This document shows positions 45,473-59,896 of a stretch of DNA of 64,000 nt, piece by piece; positions within the stretch are counted from its first letter, which is position 1, and each line of letters begins with the position of its first letter. A program made the translations under genes and the position numbers. Under the pieces are notes generated by a model. It made no database searches. It was given only the letters and a program-made list of their open reading frames with translations, and was not told the DNA's origin. The DNA is from Inmirania thermothiophila (lineage in GTDB: Bacteria > Pseudomonadota > Gammaproteobacteria > DSM-100275): the NCBI RefSeq assembly GCF_003751635.1, contig NZ_RJVI01000002.1, positions 248,001-312,000 on the forward strand, given 5' to 3'.

Positions 45473-48400
45473 AGGCGCCGGCGACCTTCGTGCACCTGCG
45501 CGTGCACAGCGAGTACTCGCTGGTGGACGGCATCGTGCGCATCCCGCAGCTGGTGGCGCGGGCGGCGGAGCTGGGGATGCCGGCGGTGGCGGTCACCGAC
45601 CAGTGCAACCTCTTCGCGATGGTGAAGTTCTACCGCGCGGCGCTGGCGCGGGGGGTCAAGCCGGTGGTGGGCGTGGACGCCTGGCTCGCCGACCCCGCGG
45701 GGGAGCCCGGGCGGGTGGTGCTGCTGTGCCAGGACGGCGCCGGCTACCGCAATCTGACGCGGCTGGTCTCGCGCAGCTACATCGAGGGTCAGCACGGCGG
45801 GCGGCCGGTGCTGGAGCCGGCCTGGCTGGAGGAGGCCTCGGGCGGGCTCATCGCGCTCTCGGGAGGGGCCGAGGGGGTGCTCGGGCGCGCCCTGCTGCAG
45901 GAGCGCGCCGACGAGGCGGAGCGCTGGCTCGGGTTCTTCGGTCGCTGCTTCCCGGGGCGGTTCTACCTCGAGGTGCACCGGCTCGGGCGCCCCCACGACG
46001 AGGCGCACCTCCACGCCGCGGTGGGCTTCGCGGCCGCGCACGGGCTGCCGGTGGTGGCCACCAACGACGTGCGCTTCCTGCTGCGCGAGGACTTCGAGGC
46101 CCACGAGGCGCGGGTCTGCATCCACGAGGGGCGGACGCTGGACGATCCCGCGCGGCCGCGCCGCTACACCGAGGCGCAGTACCTGCGCGGGCCGCAGGAG
46201 ATGGCCGAGCTCTTCGCCGACCTGCCCGAGGCCCTGGCCAACGCGGTGGAGATCGCGCGCCGCTGCAACCTGGAGCTGACCCTCGGCCGTTCGGTGCTGC
46301 CCGACTTCCCACTGCCGCCGGGGGAGGACGCGCCGGGCTTCCTCGCCCGGCAGGCCCGCGAGGGGCTGGCGCGGCGGCTCGCCGCCCACGGGCCGGCGCC
46401 GGGCCACGACGAGGCGGCGTACCGGGAACGGCTCGAGCGCGAGCTCGAGGTCATCACCGGCATGGGCTTTGCCGGCTACTTCCTGATCGTCGCCGACTTC
46501 ATCCGCTGGGCGCGCGAGCACGGGGTCCCGGTGGGCCCGGGGCGCGGCTCCGGAGCGGGCTCCCTGGTGGCCTACGCCCTCGGGATCACCAATTTGGATC
46601 CAATACGTTACGACCTGCTCTTCGAGCGTTTTCTCAATCCGGAGCGGGTCTCGATGCCGGACTTCGACATCGACTTCTGCATGGAGCGGCGCGACCGCGT
46701 CATCGAGTACGTGGCCGAGCGCTACGGGCGCGACCGCGTCTCCCAGATCATCACCTACGGCAGCATGGCGGCGCGCGCGGTGGTGCGCGACGTCGGCCGC
46801 GTCCTCGGCCATCCCTACGGCTTCGTGGACAAGCTGGCGAAGCTGATCCCCTTCGAGGTGGGGATGACGCTGGAGAAGGCCCTCGCCGAGAGCGAGGAGC
46901 TGCGTGCCCGCTACGAGCAGGAGGAGGAGGTCCGCGCCATCCTCGACCTCGCCCGCGCCCTGGAGGGGCTCGCGCGCAACCCGGGCAAGCATGCCGGCGG
47001 CGTGGTCATCGCCCCCGCGCCGCTCACGGACTTCACCCCGCTCTACTGCGAGCCGGGCGGCGAGGGCCTGGTGACGCAGTTCGACAAGGACGACGTGGAG
47101 GCGGTGGGGCTGGTCAAGTTCGATTTCCTGGGGCTGCGCACCCTGACCATCATCGACTGGGCGCTGCGCACCATCAACGCCGAGCGCGCCGGCCGCGGCG
47201 AGCCGCCGCTGGACATCGACGCCATCCCCCTCGACGACCCCGCCACCTACGACCTGCTCAAGCGCTGCCAGACCACGGCCGTCTTCCAGCTGGAGTCGCG
47301 GGGCATGAAGGACCTCATCCGCAGGCTCCAGCCCGACTGCTTCGAGGACATCGTGGCCCTGGTGGCGCTGTTCCGCCCGGGGCCGCTGCAGTCGGGCATG
47401 GTGGACGACTTCATCAACCGCAAGCACGGGCGCGCCCGGGTGGAGTACCCGCACCCGGACCTCGAGCCCATCCTCCGGCCCACCTACGGCGTCATCCTCT
47501 ACCAGGAACAGGTGATGCAGATCGCCCAGGTGCTGGCGGGCTACACCCTGGGCGGGGCCGACCTGCTGCGCCGGGCCATGGGCAAGAAGAAGCCCGAGGA
47601 GATGGCGAAGCAGCGCGAGATCTTCCTGCGCGGGGCGCGGGAGCGGGGGGTGGAGGAGGGGCTGGCGAACCACATCTTCGACCTCATGGAGAAGTTCGCC
47701 GGCTACGGCTTCAACAAGTCGCACTCGGCCGCCTACGCCCTCGTCTCCTACCAGACCGCCTGGCTCAAGGCCCATCATCCGGCGGCCTTCATGGCCGCGG
47801 TGCTCTCCTCCGACATGGACAACACCGACAAGGTGGTGGAGTTCATCGAGGAGGCGCGCCAGCTCGGGATCGAGGTCCTGCCGCCCGACATCAACCAGTC
47901 GGACTACGCCTTCACGGTGTGCGGCGAGGCGGCGATCCGCTACGGGCTCGGCGCGGTGAAGGGGGTGGGGCGCTCGGCCCTCGACGCCGTGCTGGGCGAG
48001 CGCGAGGCCGCCGGGCCCTTCCGGGATCTCGCCGAGTTCTGCCGCCGGGTGGACCTGCGGCGGGTCAACCGCCGCGTCATCGAGGCCCTGATCCGCGCCG
48101 GGGCGATGGACGCCCTGGGGCCCAACCGCGCCACCCTCATGGCGCAGCTGCCGCACGCGCTGGCGGCGGCCGAGCAGCACTCGGCGATGCAGGCGGCGGG
48201 CCAGCACGACCTCTTCGGCCTCGGCGGCGGCGAGGTGAGCGCGCCGGCGGCGCCCGTGCTCGCGGCGGTGGAGCCGGAGTGGGACGAGGAGACGCGCCTG
48301 ACCGGCGAGAAGGAGACCCTCGGGCTCTATCTCACGGGGCATCCCATCGAGCGTTTCCTGCCCGAGCTCGGGCAGTTCACGAGCGGGCGCATCGGCCAGT

Positions 48401-48960
48401 TCGCCGGCGAGGCGGAGGGGCGGGGCGAGCAGAAGGTGGTGCTCGCCGGGCTCGTGGTGGGGCTACGCACCAAGGCCAGCCAGCGCGGCGGGCGCATGGC
48501 CTTCGTCCTCCTCGACGACCGCTCCGGGCGGATCGAGGCCACCCTCTTCCCGGAGGTCTACGAGCCGGCGCGGGAGCTGGTGGTGCGCGACCGGGTGCTG
48601 GTGGTGGAGGGCAGCCTCGGGGTCGACGACTACACCGGGCGGATGCGGCTGGTGGCGGAGCGGGTCATGGACATGGCGGCGGCGCGCGCCGCCTACGCCC
48701 GCGCGGTGGAGATCGAGGCCGGGCCCGGGCTCGAGCCCGCCGCCCTGGCGGCGGTGCTGGAGGCCTTCCGCGGCGGCGGCTGCCGCGTGCGGGTGCGCTA
48801 CCGCAACCGCCGCGCCGAGGCCGCCCTCGTCCTCGGCGAGGCCTGGCGGGTGCGCCCGGAGGAGGCGCTGCTTGCGCGGCTGCGCGCCCTGGCGGGCTGC
48901 GCCGGCTGCACCGTGCGCTACGCCGCCGGCCGTGACAACGCCGCGGCGAGGGCGGGATAA
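45469..48960 (+). CDS. dnaE: DNA polymerase III alpha subunit
   Basis: 1163-residue replicative polymerase. The PHP domain opens [19 protein letters not shown]. The palm catalytic aspartates are in PDFDID (D398, D400, D402), preceded by [18 protein letters not shown]. The fingers contain [15 protein letters not shown] and [14 protein letters not shown], and the OB fold is near [23 protein letters not shown] 45469 overlaps the rnhB stop by four bases. An unusual patch of A/T-ending codons lies just upstream of the catalytic motif (46591-46638). Confidence 0.97.
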   Translation: MKAPATFVHLRVHSEYSLVDGIVRIPQLVARAAELGMPAVAVTDQCNLFAMVKFYRAALARGVKPVVGVDAWLADPAGEPGRVVLLCQDGAGYRNLTRLVSRSYIEGQHGGRPVLEPAWLEEASGGLIALSGGAEGVLGRALLQERADEAERWLGFFGRCFPGRFYLEVHRLGRPHDEAHLHAAVGFAAAHGLPVVATNDVRFLLREDFEAHEARVCIHEGRTLDDPARPRRYTEAQYLRGPQEMAELFADLPEALANAVEIARRCNLELTLGRSVLPDFPLPPGEDAPGFLARQAREGLARRLAAHGPAPGHDEAAYRERLERELEVITGMGFAGYFLIVADFIRWAREHGVPVGPGRGSGAGSLVAYALGITNLDPIRYDLLFERFLNPERVSMPDFDIDFCMERRDRVIEYVAERYGRDRVSQIITYGSMAARAVVRDVGRVLGHPYGFVDKLAKLIPFEVGMTLEKALAESEELRARYEQEEEVRAILDLARALEGLARNPGKHAGGVVIAPAPLTDFTPLYCEPGGEGLVTQFDKDDVEAVGLVKFDFLGLRTLTIIDWALRTINAERAGRGEPPLDIDAIPLDDPATYDLLKRCQTTAVFQLESRGMKDLIRRLQPDCFEDIVALVALFRPGPLQSGMVDDFINRKHGRARVEYPHPDLEPILRPTYGVILYQEQVMQIAQVLAGYTLGGADLLRRAMGKKKPEEMAKQREIFLRGARERGVEEGLANHIFDLMEKFAGYGFNKSHSAAYALVSYQTAWLKAHHPAAFMAAVLSSDMDNTDKVVEFIEEARQLGIEVLPPDINQSDYAFTVCGEAAIRYGLGAVKGVGRSALDAVLGEREAAGPFRDLAEFCRRVDLRRVNRRVIEALIRAGAMDALGPNRATLMAQLPHALAAAEQHSAMQAAGQHDLFGLGGGEVSAPAAPVLAAVEPEWDEETRLTGEKETLGLYLTGHPIERFLPELGQFTSGRIGQFAGEAEGRGEQKVVLAGLVVGLRTKASQRGGRMAFVLLDDRSGRIEATLFPEVYEPARELVVRDRVLVVEGSLGVDDYTGRMRLVAERVMDMAAARAAYARAVEIEAGPGLEPAALAAVLEAFRGGGCRVRVRYRNRRAEAALVLGEAWRVRPEEALLARLRALAGCAGCTVRYAAGRDNAAARAG

Positions 48961-48994
48961 TGCCCGTCCCTCGCAACCGCGGCGGACCGGCGCG

Positions 48995-49951
48995 ATGACC
49001 CGCAACTTCCTGGACTTCGAACAGCCCATCGCCGAGCTCGAGGCCAAGATCGAGGAGCTGCGCTACGTCGGCAGCGACGCCGAGCTCAACATCAGCGACG
49101 AGATCGCGCGCCTCGAGGCCAAGAGCCGCAGCCTCACCGAGTCCATCTTCTCCTCGCTCACCCCGTGGCAGGTGGCGCAGGTGGCGCGGCACCCGGACCG
49201 CCCCTACACCCTCGACTACGTGGCGCGCATCTTCACCGACTTCCAGGAGCTGCACGGCGACCGCGCCTTCGCCGACGACCCCGCCATCGTCGGGGGGCTG
49301 GCCCGCCTGGAGGGCCGGCCGGTGCTGGTCCTCGGCCACCAGAAGGGGCGCGACACCAAGGAGAAGCTGCGCCGCAACTTCGGCATGCCGCGTCCCGAGG
49401 GCTACCGCAAGGCGCGCCGGCTCATGGGCCTGGCGGAGAAGTTCGGCCTGCCGGTGCTCACCTTCATCGACACCCCCGGGGCCTATCCCGGGATCGACGC
49501 CGAGGAGCGCGGCCAGAGCGAGGCCATCGCCGGCAACCTGATGCGGATGGCCGGGCTGCGCGTGCCCATCCTCTGCACCGTCATCGGCGAGGGCGGCTCC
49601 GGGGGGGCGCTGGCCATCGGCGTCGGCGACCGCCTCCTCATGCTCCAGTACGCCACCTATTCGGTCATCTCCCCCGAGGGCTGCGCCTCCATCCTCTGGC
49701 GCAGCGCCGAGAAGGCGCCGGAGGCGGCCGAGGCGATGGGGATCACGGCCGCGCGCCTGCACGCCCTCGGGCTCGTCGACGAGGTGGTCCCCGAGCCCCT
49801 CGGCGGCGCCCACCGCGACCCCGACGCCATGGCGGCGACCCTCAAGGCGCGCCTGGTGGAGGCCCTCGAGGCGCTCTGCGCCGAGCCCGTGGACGCCCTC
49901 GTGGAGGCGCGCTACCGCCGCCTGCGCGCCATCGGCCGCTTCCGCGAGTAG
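48995..49951 (+). CDS. accA: Acetyl-CoA carboxylase carboxyltransferase subunit alpha
   Basis: 318-residue carboxyltransferase subunit making malonyl-CoA. The N-terminal helical segment is [19 protein letters not shown]. The crotonase core includes [37 protein letters not shown] and [19 protein letters not shown] 48995 is the normal start and lies 34 bases after dnaE. Confidence 0.97.
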   Translation: MTRNFLDFEQPIAELEAKIEELRYVGSDAELNISDEIARLEAKSRSLTESIFSSLTPWQVAQVARHPDRPYTLDYVARIFTDFQELHGDRAFADDPAIVGGLARLEGRPVLVLGHQKGRDTKEKLRRNFGMPRPEGYRKARRLMGLAEKFGLPVLTFIDTPGAYPGIDAEERGQSEAIAGNLMRMAGLRVPILCTVIGEGGSGGALAIGVGDRLLMLQYATYSVISPEGCASILWRSAEKAPEAAEAMGITAARLHALGLVDEVVPEPLGGAHRDPDAMAATLKARLVEALEALCAEPVDALVEARYRRLRAIGRFRE

Positions 49952-49982
49952 CGCCGGGCCCCGGCGCGGCAGGGGCAGCCAC

Positions 49983-51341
49983 GTGAGGGCCTTCTCCCCG
50001 CCCGCCCTCGCCGCCGTGCTGGAGGGCCTGCCCGGCGACGGCCGGCTCTGGATCGCCTTCAGCGGCGGCCTCGACTCCACCGTGCTGCTGCATGCGGCGG
50101 CGCGGCTGCGCCCGCGCCGCGGGCTGGCGGCGGTCCACGTCCACCACGGTCTGCGGCCCGAGGCCGAGCGCTGGGCGGCGCACTGCGCCGCGCGCTGCGG
50201 GGCGCTCGGCGTCCCCTTCGAGCTGCTGCGGGTGGCGGTGCAGGGGCGGGCGGGCGGCGTCGAGGCCGCCGCGCGCAGGGCGCGGCGGGCGGCGCTGGCG
50301 GCTCGGCTCGGCCCGGGCGAGGTGCTGCTCACCGCCCACCATGCCGACGACCAGCTGGAGACGGTGCTGATGCAGCTGCTGCGCGGGGCGGGGGTGCGGG
50401 GGCTTGCGGCGATGGCGCCGCTCGCCCCCCTCGGCGCGGGCTGGCAGGCGCGGCCGCTGCTGGCGTGGAGTCGGGCCGAGCTTGCGGCGTGGGCGGAGGC
50501 GGAGGGGCTGAGCTGGGTCGCCGACCCCATGAACGAGGATGCGCGCTTCGACCGCGCCTGGCTGCGCCGACACCTGCTGCCGGTGCTCGCCGGGCGCTGG
50601 CCGCGGGCGGCGCAGGCCGCGGTGCGAAGCGCCGGGCGGTGCGCGCGGGCGCTCTCGCTCCTGGATGCGCTCGCCGACCTGGACGGGGCGGAGGCTTACC
50701 GGGGGCGGCCGCTTCCGGTGTCGCGCCTGGCCGCGCTGCCCCCTGCGCGGGGCGCCAACCTGCTGCGGCGCTGGCTCGGCGATCTCGGTCTGCGCCCCCC
50801 CGACGAGGCGCGCCTGGAGGCGGCCCTGGCCGCCCTCTGCGGGGCGGCGCGGGACCGGCTGCCCGAGCTTCGCTGGGCCGGCGGCGAGCTTCGCCGCTGG
50901 CGCGACGCCCTGTACGCGGGTCCGGCGCTTTCGCCGCCGCCGCGCCGTCCGCTGTCCTGGGACGGGCGGGGGACGCTGACGCTGCCGGCCGGGTGCGGCC
51001 GGCTGCGCCTCGTGCCGGCGGCGGTGGGGATCGATCCGGCGCGGCTCGCGGGGGGGCTCGAGGTGCGCTGGCGCGTGGGCGGCGAGCGGCTGCGGCCGGC
51101 CGGCGCGGGGCGGCGGCGCAGCCTCAAGGCGCTGCTGCAGGAGGCGGGGGTGCCGCCATGGGTGCGGGCGCGGGCGCCGCTGCTCTATGCCGCAGGGGGG
51201 CTGGTGGCGGTGGGCGGCTGGTGGACGGCGGCCGAGGCCACGGCGGCGGGGGGCCTTGCGCCGGTGTGGGAGGCGCCGCGGCTTGCGGCCTGGAGCGGGT
51301 GCGCGCCGTTGTTCGCCCCCGGGGGCTCTGGTACCCTTTAG
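49983..51341 (+). CDS. tilS: tRNA(Ile)-lysidine synthase
   Basis: 452-residue enzyme that converts C34 of tRNA-Ile(CAU) to lysidine using ATP. The PP-loop [14 protein letters not shown] is at about 24-37. A second block is [22 protein letters not shown]-terminal tRNA-recognition domain contains [23 protein letters not shown] 49983 is the only suitable start. It lies between accA and pyrG, as is common. Confidence 0.95.
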   Translation: MRAFSPPALAAVLEGLPGDGRLWIAFSGGLDSTVLLHAAARLRPRRGLAAVHVHHGLRPEAERWAAHCAARCGALGVPFELLRVAVQGRAGGVEAAARRARRAALAARLGPGEVLLTAHHADDQLETVLMQLLRGAGVRGLAAMAPLAPLGAGWQARPLLAWSRAELAAWAEAEGLSWVADPMNEDARFDRAWLRRHLLPVLAGRWPRAAQAAVRSAGRCARALSLLDALADLDGAEAYRGRPLPVSRLAALPPARGANLLRRWLGDLGLRPPDEARLEAALAALCGAARDRLPELRWAGGELRRWRDALYAGPALSPPPRRPLSWDGRGTLTLPAGCGRLRLVPAAVGIDPARLAGGLEVRWRVGGERLRPAGAGRRRSLKALLQEAGVPPWVRARAPLLYAAGGLVAVGGWWTAAEATAAGGLAPVWEAPRLAAWSGCAPLFAPGGSGTL

Positions 51342-53860
<2,519 letters not shown>

Positions 53861-53874
53861 GAAAGGCAACGTAA

Positions 53875-55185
<1,311 letters not shown>

Positions 55186-55191
55186 GCGCGG

Positions 55192-55482
55192 GTGCGCTGG
55201 CTGCTGCTCCTCCTCGCCGTCCTGCTGGCGGTGCTGCAGTACCGCCTGTGGCTGGGGGAGGGCGGGCTGCGCAGCGTGGCCGCGCTGCAGCGGGCGATCG
55301 CCGCGCAGGCGGAGGAGAACGCGCGCCTGGCCGAGCGCAACCGCCGCCTCGCCGCCGAGGTCATGGATCTCAAGGAGGGGGTGGAGGCGATCGAGGAGCG
55401 GGCGCGCAGCGAGCTGGGCATGATCGGGCCCGGCGAGACCTTCTTCCAGGTGGTGGCGCCGGAGGCGGAGGATGGCCGCTGA
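55192..55482 (+). CDS. ftsB: Cell division protein FtsB
   Basis: 96-residue bitopic membrane protein of the divisome (with FtsL and FtsQ). The single N-terminal helix is MRWLLLLLAVLLAVLQYRLW. A periplasmic coiled coil follows (AEENARLAERNRRLAAEVMDL), then the conserved end ERARSELGMIGPGETFFQ. GTG 55192 starts it, six bases after eno; the end overlaps ispD by 11 bases. Confidence 0.95.
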   Translation: MRWLLLLLAVLLAVLQYRLWLGEGGLRSVAALQRAIAAQAEENARLAERNRRLAAEVMDLKEGVEAIEERARSELGMIGPGETFFQVVAPEAEDGR

Positions 55483-56173
55483 GCGGCTGTGGGTGGTGGT
55501 GCCGGCGGCGGGGCGCGGCACCCGCATGGGGGCGGACCGGCCCAAGCAGTACCTGCGCCTGGCGGGGCGGCCCGTGCTCGAGCACGCGCTGCATCGGGCC
55601 TGCGCCCACCCGGCGGCGGCGGGCGCGGTGGTGGCGCTGGCCGCGGACGACGGCGGCTGGGGCGAGGTGCGGCCGCCGGAGGGGGTCGCGGTGGCCACCG
55701 TGACCGGCGGTGCCGAGCGCTGCGATTCCGTGCGGGCGGCGCTCGCCGCCCTCGCGGGACGGGCCCGGGCGGAGGACCTCGTGGCGGTGCACGACGCGGC
55801 GCGCCCGTGCCTGCCGCGGCGGGACCTGGAGGCGGTGGTGGCGGCGGCCGCCGCCGACGCGGACGGCGCGCTGCTCGCGCTGCCGGTGGGCGACACCCTC
55901 AAGCGCGAGGCCGAGGGCCGGGTCGCGGAGACGGTGCCGCGGGAGGGGCTGTGGCGCGCGCTCACGCCGCAGGTCTTCCGCTACGGGCTCCTGCGCGAGG
56001 CCCTCGAGGGCGCCGCCGGGGCGCCGGTCACCGACGAGGCGGCGGCGGTGGAGCGGCTCGGGCGGCGGCCGCGGCTGGTGGCGGGCAGCCCCCTCAATCT
56101 CAAGATCACCCATCCGGGCGACCTGGCGCTGGCGGCGGCGGCCCTGCGCCTGCTGGAGGAGGAGGGGGCATGA
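55472..56173 (+). CDS. ispD: 2-C-methyl-D-erythritol 4-phosphate cytidylyltransferase
   Basis: 233-residue MEP-pathway enzyme using CTP. The nucleotide-binding opening is [19 protein letters not shown]. Further motifs are [19 protein letters not shown] and [12 protein letters not shown]. It overlaps both ftsB upstream and ispF downstream (ATGA), a tight coupling usual in the class. Confidence 0.96.
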   Translation: MAAERLWVVVPAAGRGTRMGADRPKQYLRLAGRPVLEHALHRACAHPAAAGAVVALAADDGGWGEVRPPEGVAVATVTGGAERCDSVRAALAALAGRARAEDLVAVHDAARPCLPRRDLEAVVAAAAADADGALLALPVGDTLKREAEGRVAETVPREGLWRALTPQVFRYGLLREALEGAAGAPVTDEAAAVERLGRRPRLVAGSPLNLKITHPGDLALAAAALRLLEEEGA

Positions 56174-56652
56174 TCCCGCGCATCGGCCACGGCTTCGACG
56201 TCCACCGCTTCGGGCCCGGCGACGGCGTGGTGCTGGGCGGCGTGCGCATCCCGCACACCCACGGGCTCATCGCCCACTCCGACGGCGACGTCGTCATCCA
56301 CGCCCTCTGCGACGCCCTCCTCGGGGCCGCCGCCCTCGGCGACATCGGCCGCCACTTCCCCGACCGCGATCCGGCGTGGGCGGGGGCCGACAGCCGCGTG
56401 CTCCTGCGCGAGGTGGTGGCGAGGGTGGCGGCGGCGGGGCTGAGGCCCGGCAACGCCGACGTCACCGTCATCGCCCAGGCCCCGCGGCTCGCCCCCCACG
56501 TCGAGGTCATGCGCGCCCGCCTCGCCGCCGACCTCGGCGTCGAGGTGGGGGCGGTGAGCATCAAGGCCACCACCTCCGAGGGGCTCGGTGCCGTGGGCCG
56601 CGGGGAGGGCATCGCCGCCCACGCCGTGGTCCTGCTCCTGCCCCGTGGCTGA
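56170..56652 (+). CDS. ispF: 2-C-methyl-D-erythritol 2,4-cyclodiphosphate synthase
   Basis: 160-residue zinc enzyme of the MEP pathway. The metal site is [13 protein letters not shown] (Asp and His). The second block is [21 protein letters not shown], and the C-terminal block is [19 protein letters not shown]. Length is standard. It overlaps ispD by four bases and the truD start by about eight. Confidence 0.97.
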   Translation: MIPRIGHGFDVHRFGPGDGVVLGGVRIPHTHGLIAHSDGDVVIHALCDALLGAAALGDIGRHFPDRDPAWAGADSRVLLREVVARVAAAGLRPGNADVTVIAQAPRLAPHVEVMRARLAADLGVEVGAVSIKATTSEGLGAVGRGEGIAAHAVVLLLPRG

Positions 56653-57715
56653 GGAGGGCGTGGCGCCGGGCGCCGTGGGGGATCCCCTGGCGGCGATCCC
56701 TTTCGCCCACGGGGGGCCGGTGGGGCGCGGGCGGCTGCGGGTGCGGCCCGAGGACTTCGTGGTCGAGGAGGTCCTGCGCTTCGCCCCAGAAGGCCGCGGC
56801 GAGCACGTCTACCTGCAGGTGGAGAAGGTGGATGCGGACACCGCGTGGGTGGCGCAGCGGCTCGCGCGGGCCGCCGGCATGGGCGCGGCGCGGGTGGCCT
56901 GGGCCGGCCTCAAGGACCGCCGCGCCGTCGCCCGCCAGTGGTTCTCCGTCCACCTGCCGCGTGCGCTGCCGGTGGACTGGGAACGGCACGCCGAGGGCCG
57001 TTTCCGCGTCCTCGCCGAGACCCGGCACCGGCGCGCGCTGCGCCGGGGCGGGCTCGCCGGCAACCGCTTCCGCCTCGTGGTGCGGGAGCTGAGCGCCGAT
57101 CCGCGGGCGCTCGCCGCGCGTCTCGGGCGCATCGCCGAGGCGGGGGTGCCGAACCTCTTCGGGCCGCAGCGCTTCGGGCAGGGGGGGAGCAACCTGGAGG
57201 CCGCCGCGGTCTGGTTCGGCGGCGGCCCCGCCCCCACCGGGCGCTTCCGGCGCGGCATGGTGCTCTCGGCCGCCCGCGCCCACCTCTTCAACCGGGTGGC
57301 GGCGGCGCGCATCGCCGACGGCTCCTGGGCGCGGCTGCTGCCGGGGGAGGCGGTGGCGCTCGCCGGCTCGCGCTCGGTCTTCGCCGCGCCGCAGGCGGAC
57401 GAGGCCCTGGCGCGGCGCTGCCGGCGCGGCGACCTCCACCCGAGCGGCCCCCTCTGGGGTGCCGGGCCGTCGCTGGCCTGCGGCGCCTGCGCCGCCCTCG
57501 AGGCGGCGGTGCTGGCGCCGTGGGCGGCCTGGTGCCGGGGCCTCGAGGCGGCAGGGCTCGCCCACGAGCGGCGGGCGCTGCGGGTGCTGCCACAGGGGCT
57601 GCGCTGGCGCCTGGAGGGCGACGCGCTGGTGCTGCGCTTCGCCCTGCCGTCCGGGGCCTATGCCACCGCCCTGGTACGCGAGCTGCTGGCATGCCCGCAG
57701 GACGCATGTGGTTAA
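56645..57715 (+). CDS. truD: tRNA pseudouridine(13) synthase
   Basis: 356-residue pseudouridine synthase acting on U13 of tRNA-Glu. The catalytic aspartate is in [20 protein letters not shown]. The opening [19 protein letters not shown] and the TRUD insertion domain follow the family pattern, with [21 protein letters not shown] 56645, overlapping ispF, is taken as the start; GTG 56660 and GTG 56675 are alternatives and differ only in a non-conserved lead. The order ispD-ispF-truD is conserved; surE, the usual next gene, is displaced by 4.4 kb. Confidence 0.94.
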   Translation: MAEEGVAPGAVGDPLAAIPFAHGGPVGRGRLRVRPEDFVVEEVLRFAPEGRGEHVYLQVEKVDADTAWVAQRLARAAGMGAARVAWAGLKDRRAVARQWFSVHLPRALPVDWERHAEGRFRVLAETRHRRALRRGGLAGNRFRLVVRELSADPRALAARLGRIAEAGVPNLFGPQRFGQGGSNLEAAAVWFGGGPAPTGRFRRGMVLSAARAHLFNRVAAARIADGSWARLLPGEAVALAGSRSVFAAPQADEALARRCRRGDLHPSGPLWGAGPSLACGACAALEAAVLAPWAAWCRGLEAAGLAHERRALRVLPQGLRWRLEGDALVLRFALPSGAYATALVRELLACPQDACG

Positions 57716-57727
57716 CGTGGCATTAAC
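57712..57727 (+). promoter_or_regulatory. TTAAC-N6-TTAAC direct repeat, probable response-regulator box
   Basis: Two TTAAC half sites 11 bases apart, 67 bases before the response-regulator start and overlapping the truD stop codon. Two tandem TTAA elements at one helical turn match the binding pattern of PmrA/QseB-type OmpR regulators. TTAA is rare in this GC-rich DNA, which makes chance less likely. Confidence 0.5.
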
Positions 57728-57793
57728 CCCGCATGGGCTACGCTTCGCGCTGGAGGCCCGGCGGCGAGGAGGCGGGGCAGAGGGAACACGGCG

Positions 57794-58456
57794 ATGCGGG
57801 TGCTGCTGGTGGAGGACGATCATCCGCTGGGGGAGGGCGTGGCCGAGGGGCTCCGCCTGCAGGGCTACGTGGTGGACTGGGTCACGGGCGGCCGCGAGGC
57901 GCGGGGCATGCTGGAGGCCGGCGGCTACGACGCCGTCGTCCTCGACCTCCTGCTGCCGCCGCCGGACGGGTGGACGCTGCTGCGGGAGATGCGCCGGCGC
58001 GGGGACGACACGCCGGTGCTGGTGCTGACGGCGTGCGACGCGGTGGAGGCGCGGGTGCGGGGGCTCGACGAGGGGGCCGACGACTACCTCGTCAAGCCCT
58101 TCGACCTCGACGAGCTGTGCGCGCGCCTGCGGGCGATCCGGCGGCGGCGGGCGGGGCAGGTGGGGGCGCTCCTGCGCCACGGGGAGATCGCGGTGGACAC
58201 GGCGGCGCACCGGGTCTGGCGGGACGGCGAGCCGGTACCGCTCACCCCGCGGGAGTTCGAGATCCTGGTCCTGCTCCTGGAGCATCGCGGGCGCGTGCTC
58301 TCGCGCAGCCGGCTCGAGCGCAGCCTCTACGACGACGCCGACCGGATCGAGAGCAACGCCGTCGAGGTCCACATCCATCACCTGCGGCGCAAGCTCGGCA
58401 GCGGGCTCATCCGCACCGTGCGCGGCGTCGGCTACGTCATCGACGCGCCGGCATGA
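57794..58456 (+). CDS. OmpR-family response regulator (QseB/PmrA-like)
   Basis: 220-residue DNA-binding response regulator. The receiver domain has the acidic pair in LLVEDDH, phospho-acceptor D51 (AVVLDLLLPPPDGW), the threonine in LVLTA and the lysine in DDYLVKPFDLDEL. The C-terminal winged helix (about 125-220) contains LTPREFEILVLLLEHRGRVL and a VEVHIHHLRRKLG recognition helix. GAGGGAACACGGCG precedes the ATG. Its stop overlaps the kinase start by four bases. A TTAAC direct repeat upstream suggests autoregulation. Confidence 0.95.
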   Translation: MRVLLVEDDHPLGEGVAEGLRLQGYVVDWVTGGREARGMLEAGGYDAVVLDLLLPPPDGWTLLREMRRRGDDTPVLVLTACDAVEARVRGLDEGADDYLVKPFDLDELCARLRAIRRRRAGQVGALLRHGEIAVDTAAHRVWRDGEPVPLTPREFEILVLLLEHRGRVLSRSRLERSLYDDADRIESNAVEVHIHHLRRKLGSGLIRTVRGVGYVIDAPA

Positions 58457-59871
58457 AGGGTTCGCTGCGGGCGCGGCTGCTGCTGCCCCTGCTCGGCGGC
58501 ACGCTGCTGCTGTGGGGTGTCGGGGCTGCGTTCAGCTACTGGCGCGCCACCCGCGAGGTGGCGGCCTTCCACGACGCGCAACTGGCGCAGACGGCGCGGG
58601 TGCTGCTCTCGTTGAGTCACCACGAGCTGGGCGAGGAGCTCGCCTTCCAGTCCGGGGCGGCGCCGTCGCCGGACTCGCTCCTGGCGCACCCGCGCGTCCT
58701 CGACTTGCCCATGGTGCACGACTACGAGGCCCCCGTGGCCTTCCAGGTCTGGGTCCTCGGCGACCGTCTCGTGCTGCGCTCGCCCAACGCGCCGGCGGGC
58801 GCACGGCTGGCGGAGGTGGCCGGCTTCTCGGAGCGGGAGATCGGCGGCGCGCGCTGGCGCGTCTACGCGGTGGTCCATCCGGCGGGCGAGATCGAGGCCC
58901 AGGTGGCCGAGCGGCTGGACCTGCGCGGCGGCCTGGCGCGCCAGGTGGCCTGGGGCATGCTGGCGCCCAGCATTGTGCTGGTGCCGGTGCTGGGGCTCTT
59001 CATCTGGTGGTGGGTGGGGGTCGGGCTCCGCCCCCTCAGGGCGCTGCAGGGTCAGCTCGCCCGGCGTGCCCCGGACCGGCTCGATGCGCTGGAGCCCGAG
59101 GGCCTGCCGGCGGAGGTCCGGCCGCTGGTGGAGGCCCTCAACGCCCTGCTGGTGCGGCTGCGTCTGGCGCTCGAGCGCGAGCGGCGCTTCACCGCCGACG
59201 CGGCCCACGAGCTGCGCACGCCGCTGGCGGCGCTGCGCACGCAGGCGCAGGTGGCGATGCGGGCCCGGGAGGGCGGCGACCGCCAGCGTGCGCTGCGGCG
59301 GGTGGTGGAGGGGGTCGACCGCATGACCCACCTGGTGGGCCAGCTCCTGACCCTGGCGCGCATGGAGCCGGGGCAGACCGCGGGGGGCGGCCGCGCCGAC
59401 CTCGCGCAGGTGGTGGAGGAGGTGACGGCGCAGCTCGCCCCGCTCGCCATCGCCCGCGGCATCGACCTCTCCTTGGAGGCGGTGCCGGCGCCGGTGGAGG
59501 CGGGCGAGGAGACCCTCGCCGTCCTCACCCGCAACCTCGTCGACAACGCCGTGCGGTACACGCCCGCGGGCGGGCGGGTGGCGGTGCGGGTGGCGGTGGC
59601 GGAGCGGGGGGCTGCGGTGCTCACGGTGGAGGACAGCGGCCCGGGGATCCCGCCGGAGGAGCGGCAGCGCGTCTTCGAGCGCTTCTACCGCCGGCCGGGC
59701 AGCGCCGGCGCGGGCTGCGGCCTGGGCCTTTCCATCGTGCGGCGCATCGCCGAGCTGCACGGCGCCCGCATCCGGCTCGAGGAGTCCCGCTATAATGGCC
59801 TGCGCGTCGAGGTCCGCTGGCCGGCACCGGAGCCGGCGCCGCCGGCGCGCGGGGTGGCGGACCACGCCTGA
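58453..59871 (+). CDS. Sensor histidine kinase (QseC-like)
   Basis: 472-residue membrane sensor kinase. TM1 is at about 8-28 and TM2 at about 166-188. A periplasmic domain of about 135 residues lies between them, with FQVWVLGDRLVLRSPNAP, a pattern typical of QseC/PmrB-like sensors. The phospho-acceptor H252 is in FTADAAHELRTPLAAL. The ATPase blocks are LVDNAVRYTP, VEDSGPGIPPEE and GCGLGLSIVRRIA. The ligand is unknown. The RuBisCO-like gene begins 25 bases after its stop, so kinase and metabolic gene may be one transcript. Confidence 0.93.
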   Translation: MKGSLRARLLLPLLGGTLLLWGVGAAFSYWRATREVAAFHDAQLAQTARVLLSLSHHELGEELAFQSGAAPSPDSLLAHPRVLDLPMVHDYEAPVAFQVWVLGDRLVLRSPNAPAGARLAEVAGFSEREIGGARWRVYAVVHPAGEIEAQVAERLDLRGGLARQVAWGMLAPSIVLVPVLGLFIWWWVGVGLRPLRALQGQLARRAPDRLDALEPEGLPAEVRPLVEALNALLVRLRLALERERRFTADAAHELRTPLAALRTQAQVAMRAREGGDRQRALRRVVEGVDRMTHLVGQLLTLARMEPGQTAGGGRADLAQVVEEVTAQLAPLAIARGIDLSLEAVPAPVEAGEETLAVLTRNLVDNAVRYTPAGGRVAVRVAVAERGAAVLTVEDSGPGIPPEERQRVFERFYRRPGSAGAGCGLGLSIVRRIAELHGARIRLEESRYNGLRVEVRWPAPEPAPPARGVADHA

Positions 59872-59896
59872 GATCCTGCATCTTCCGGGAAATCCG

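Noticed and set aside
45367-48342. A 991-codon minus-strand frame opposite dnaE
   Set aside because: Mirror of the dnaE codon pattern; no recognisable protein.
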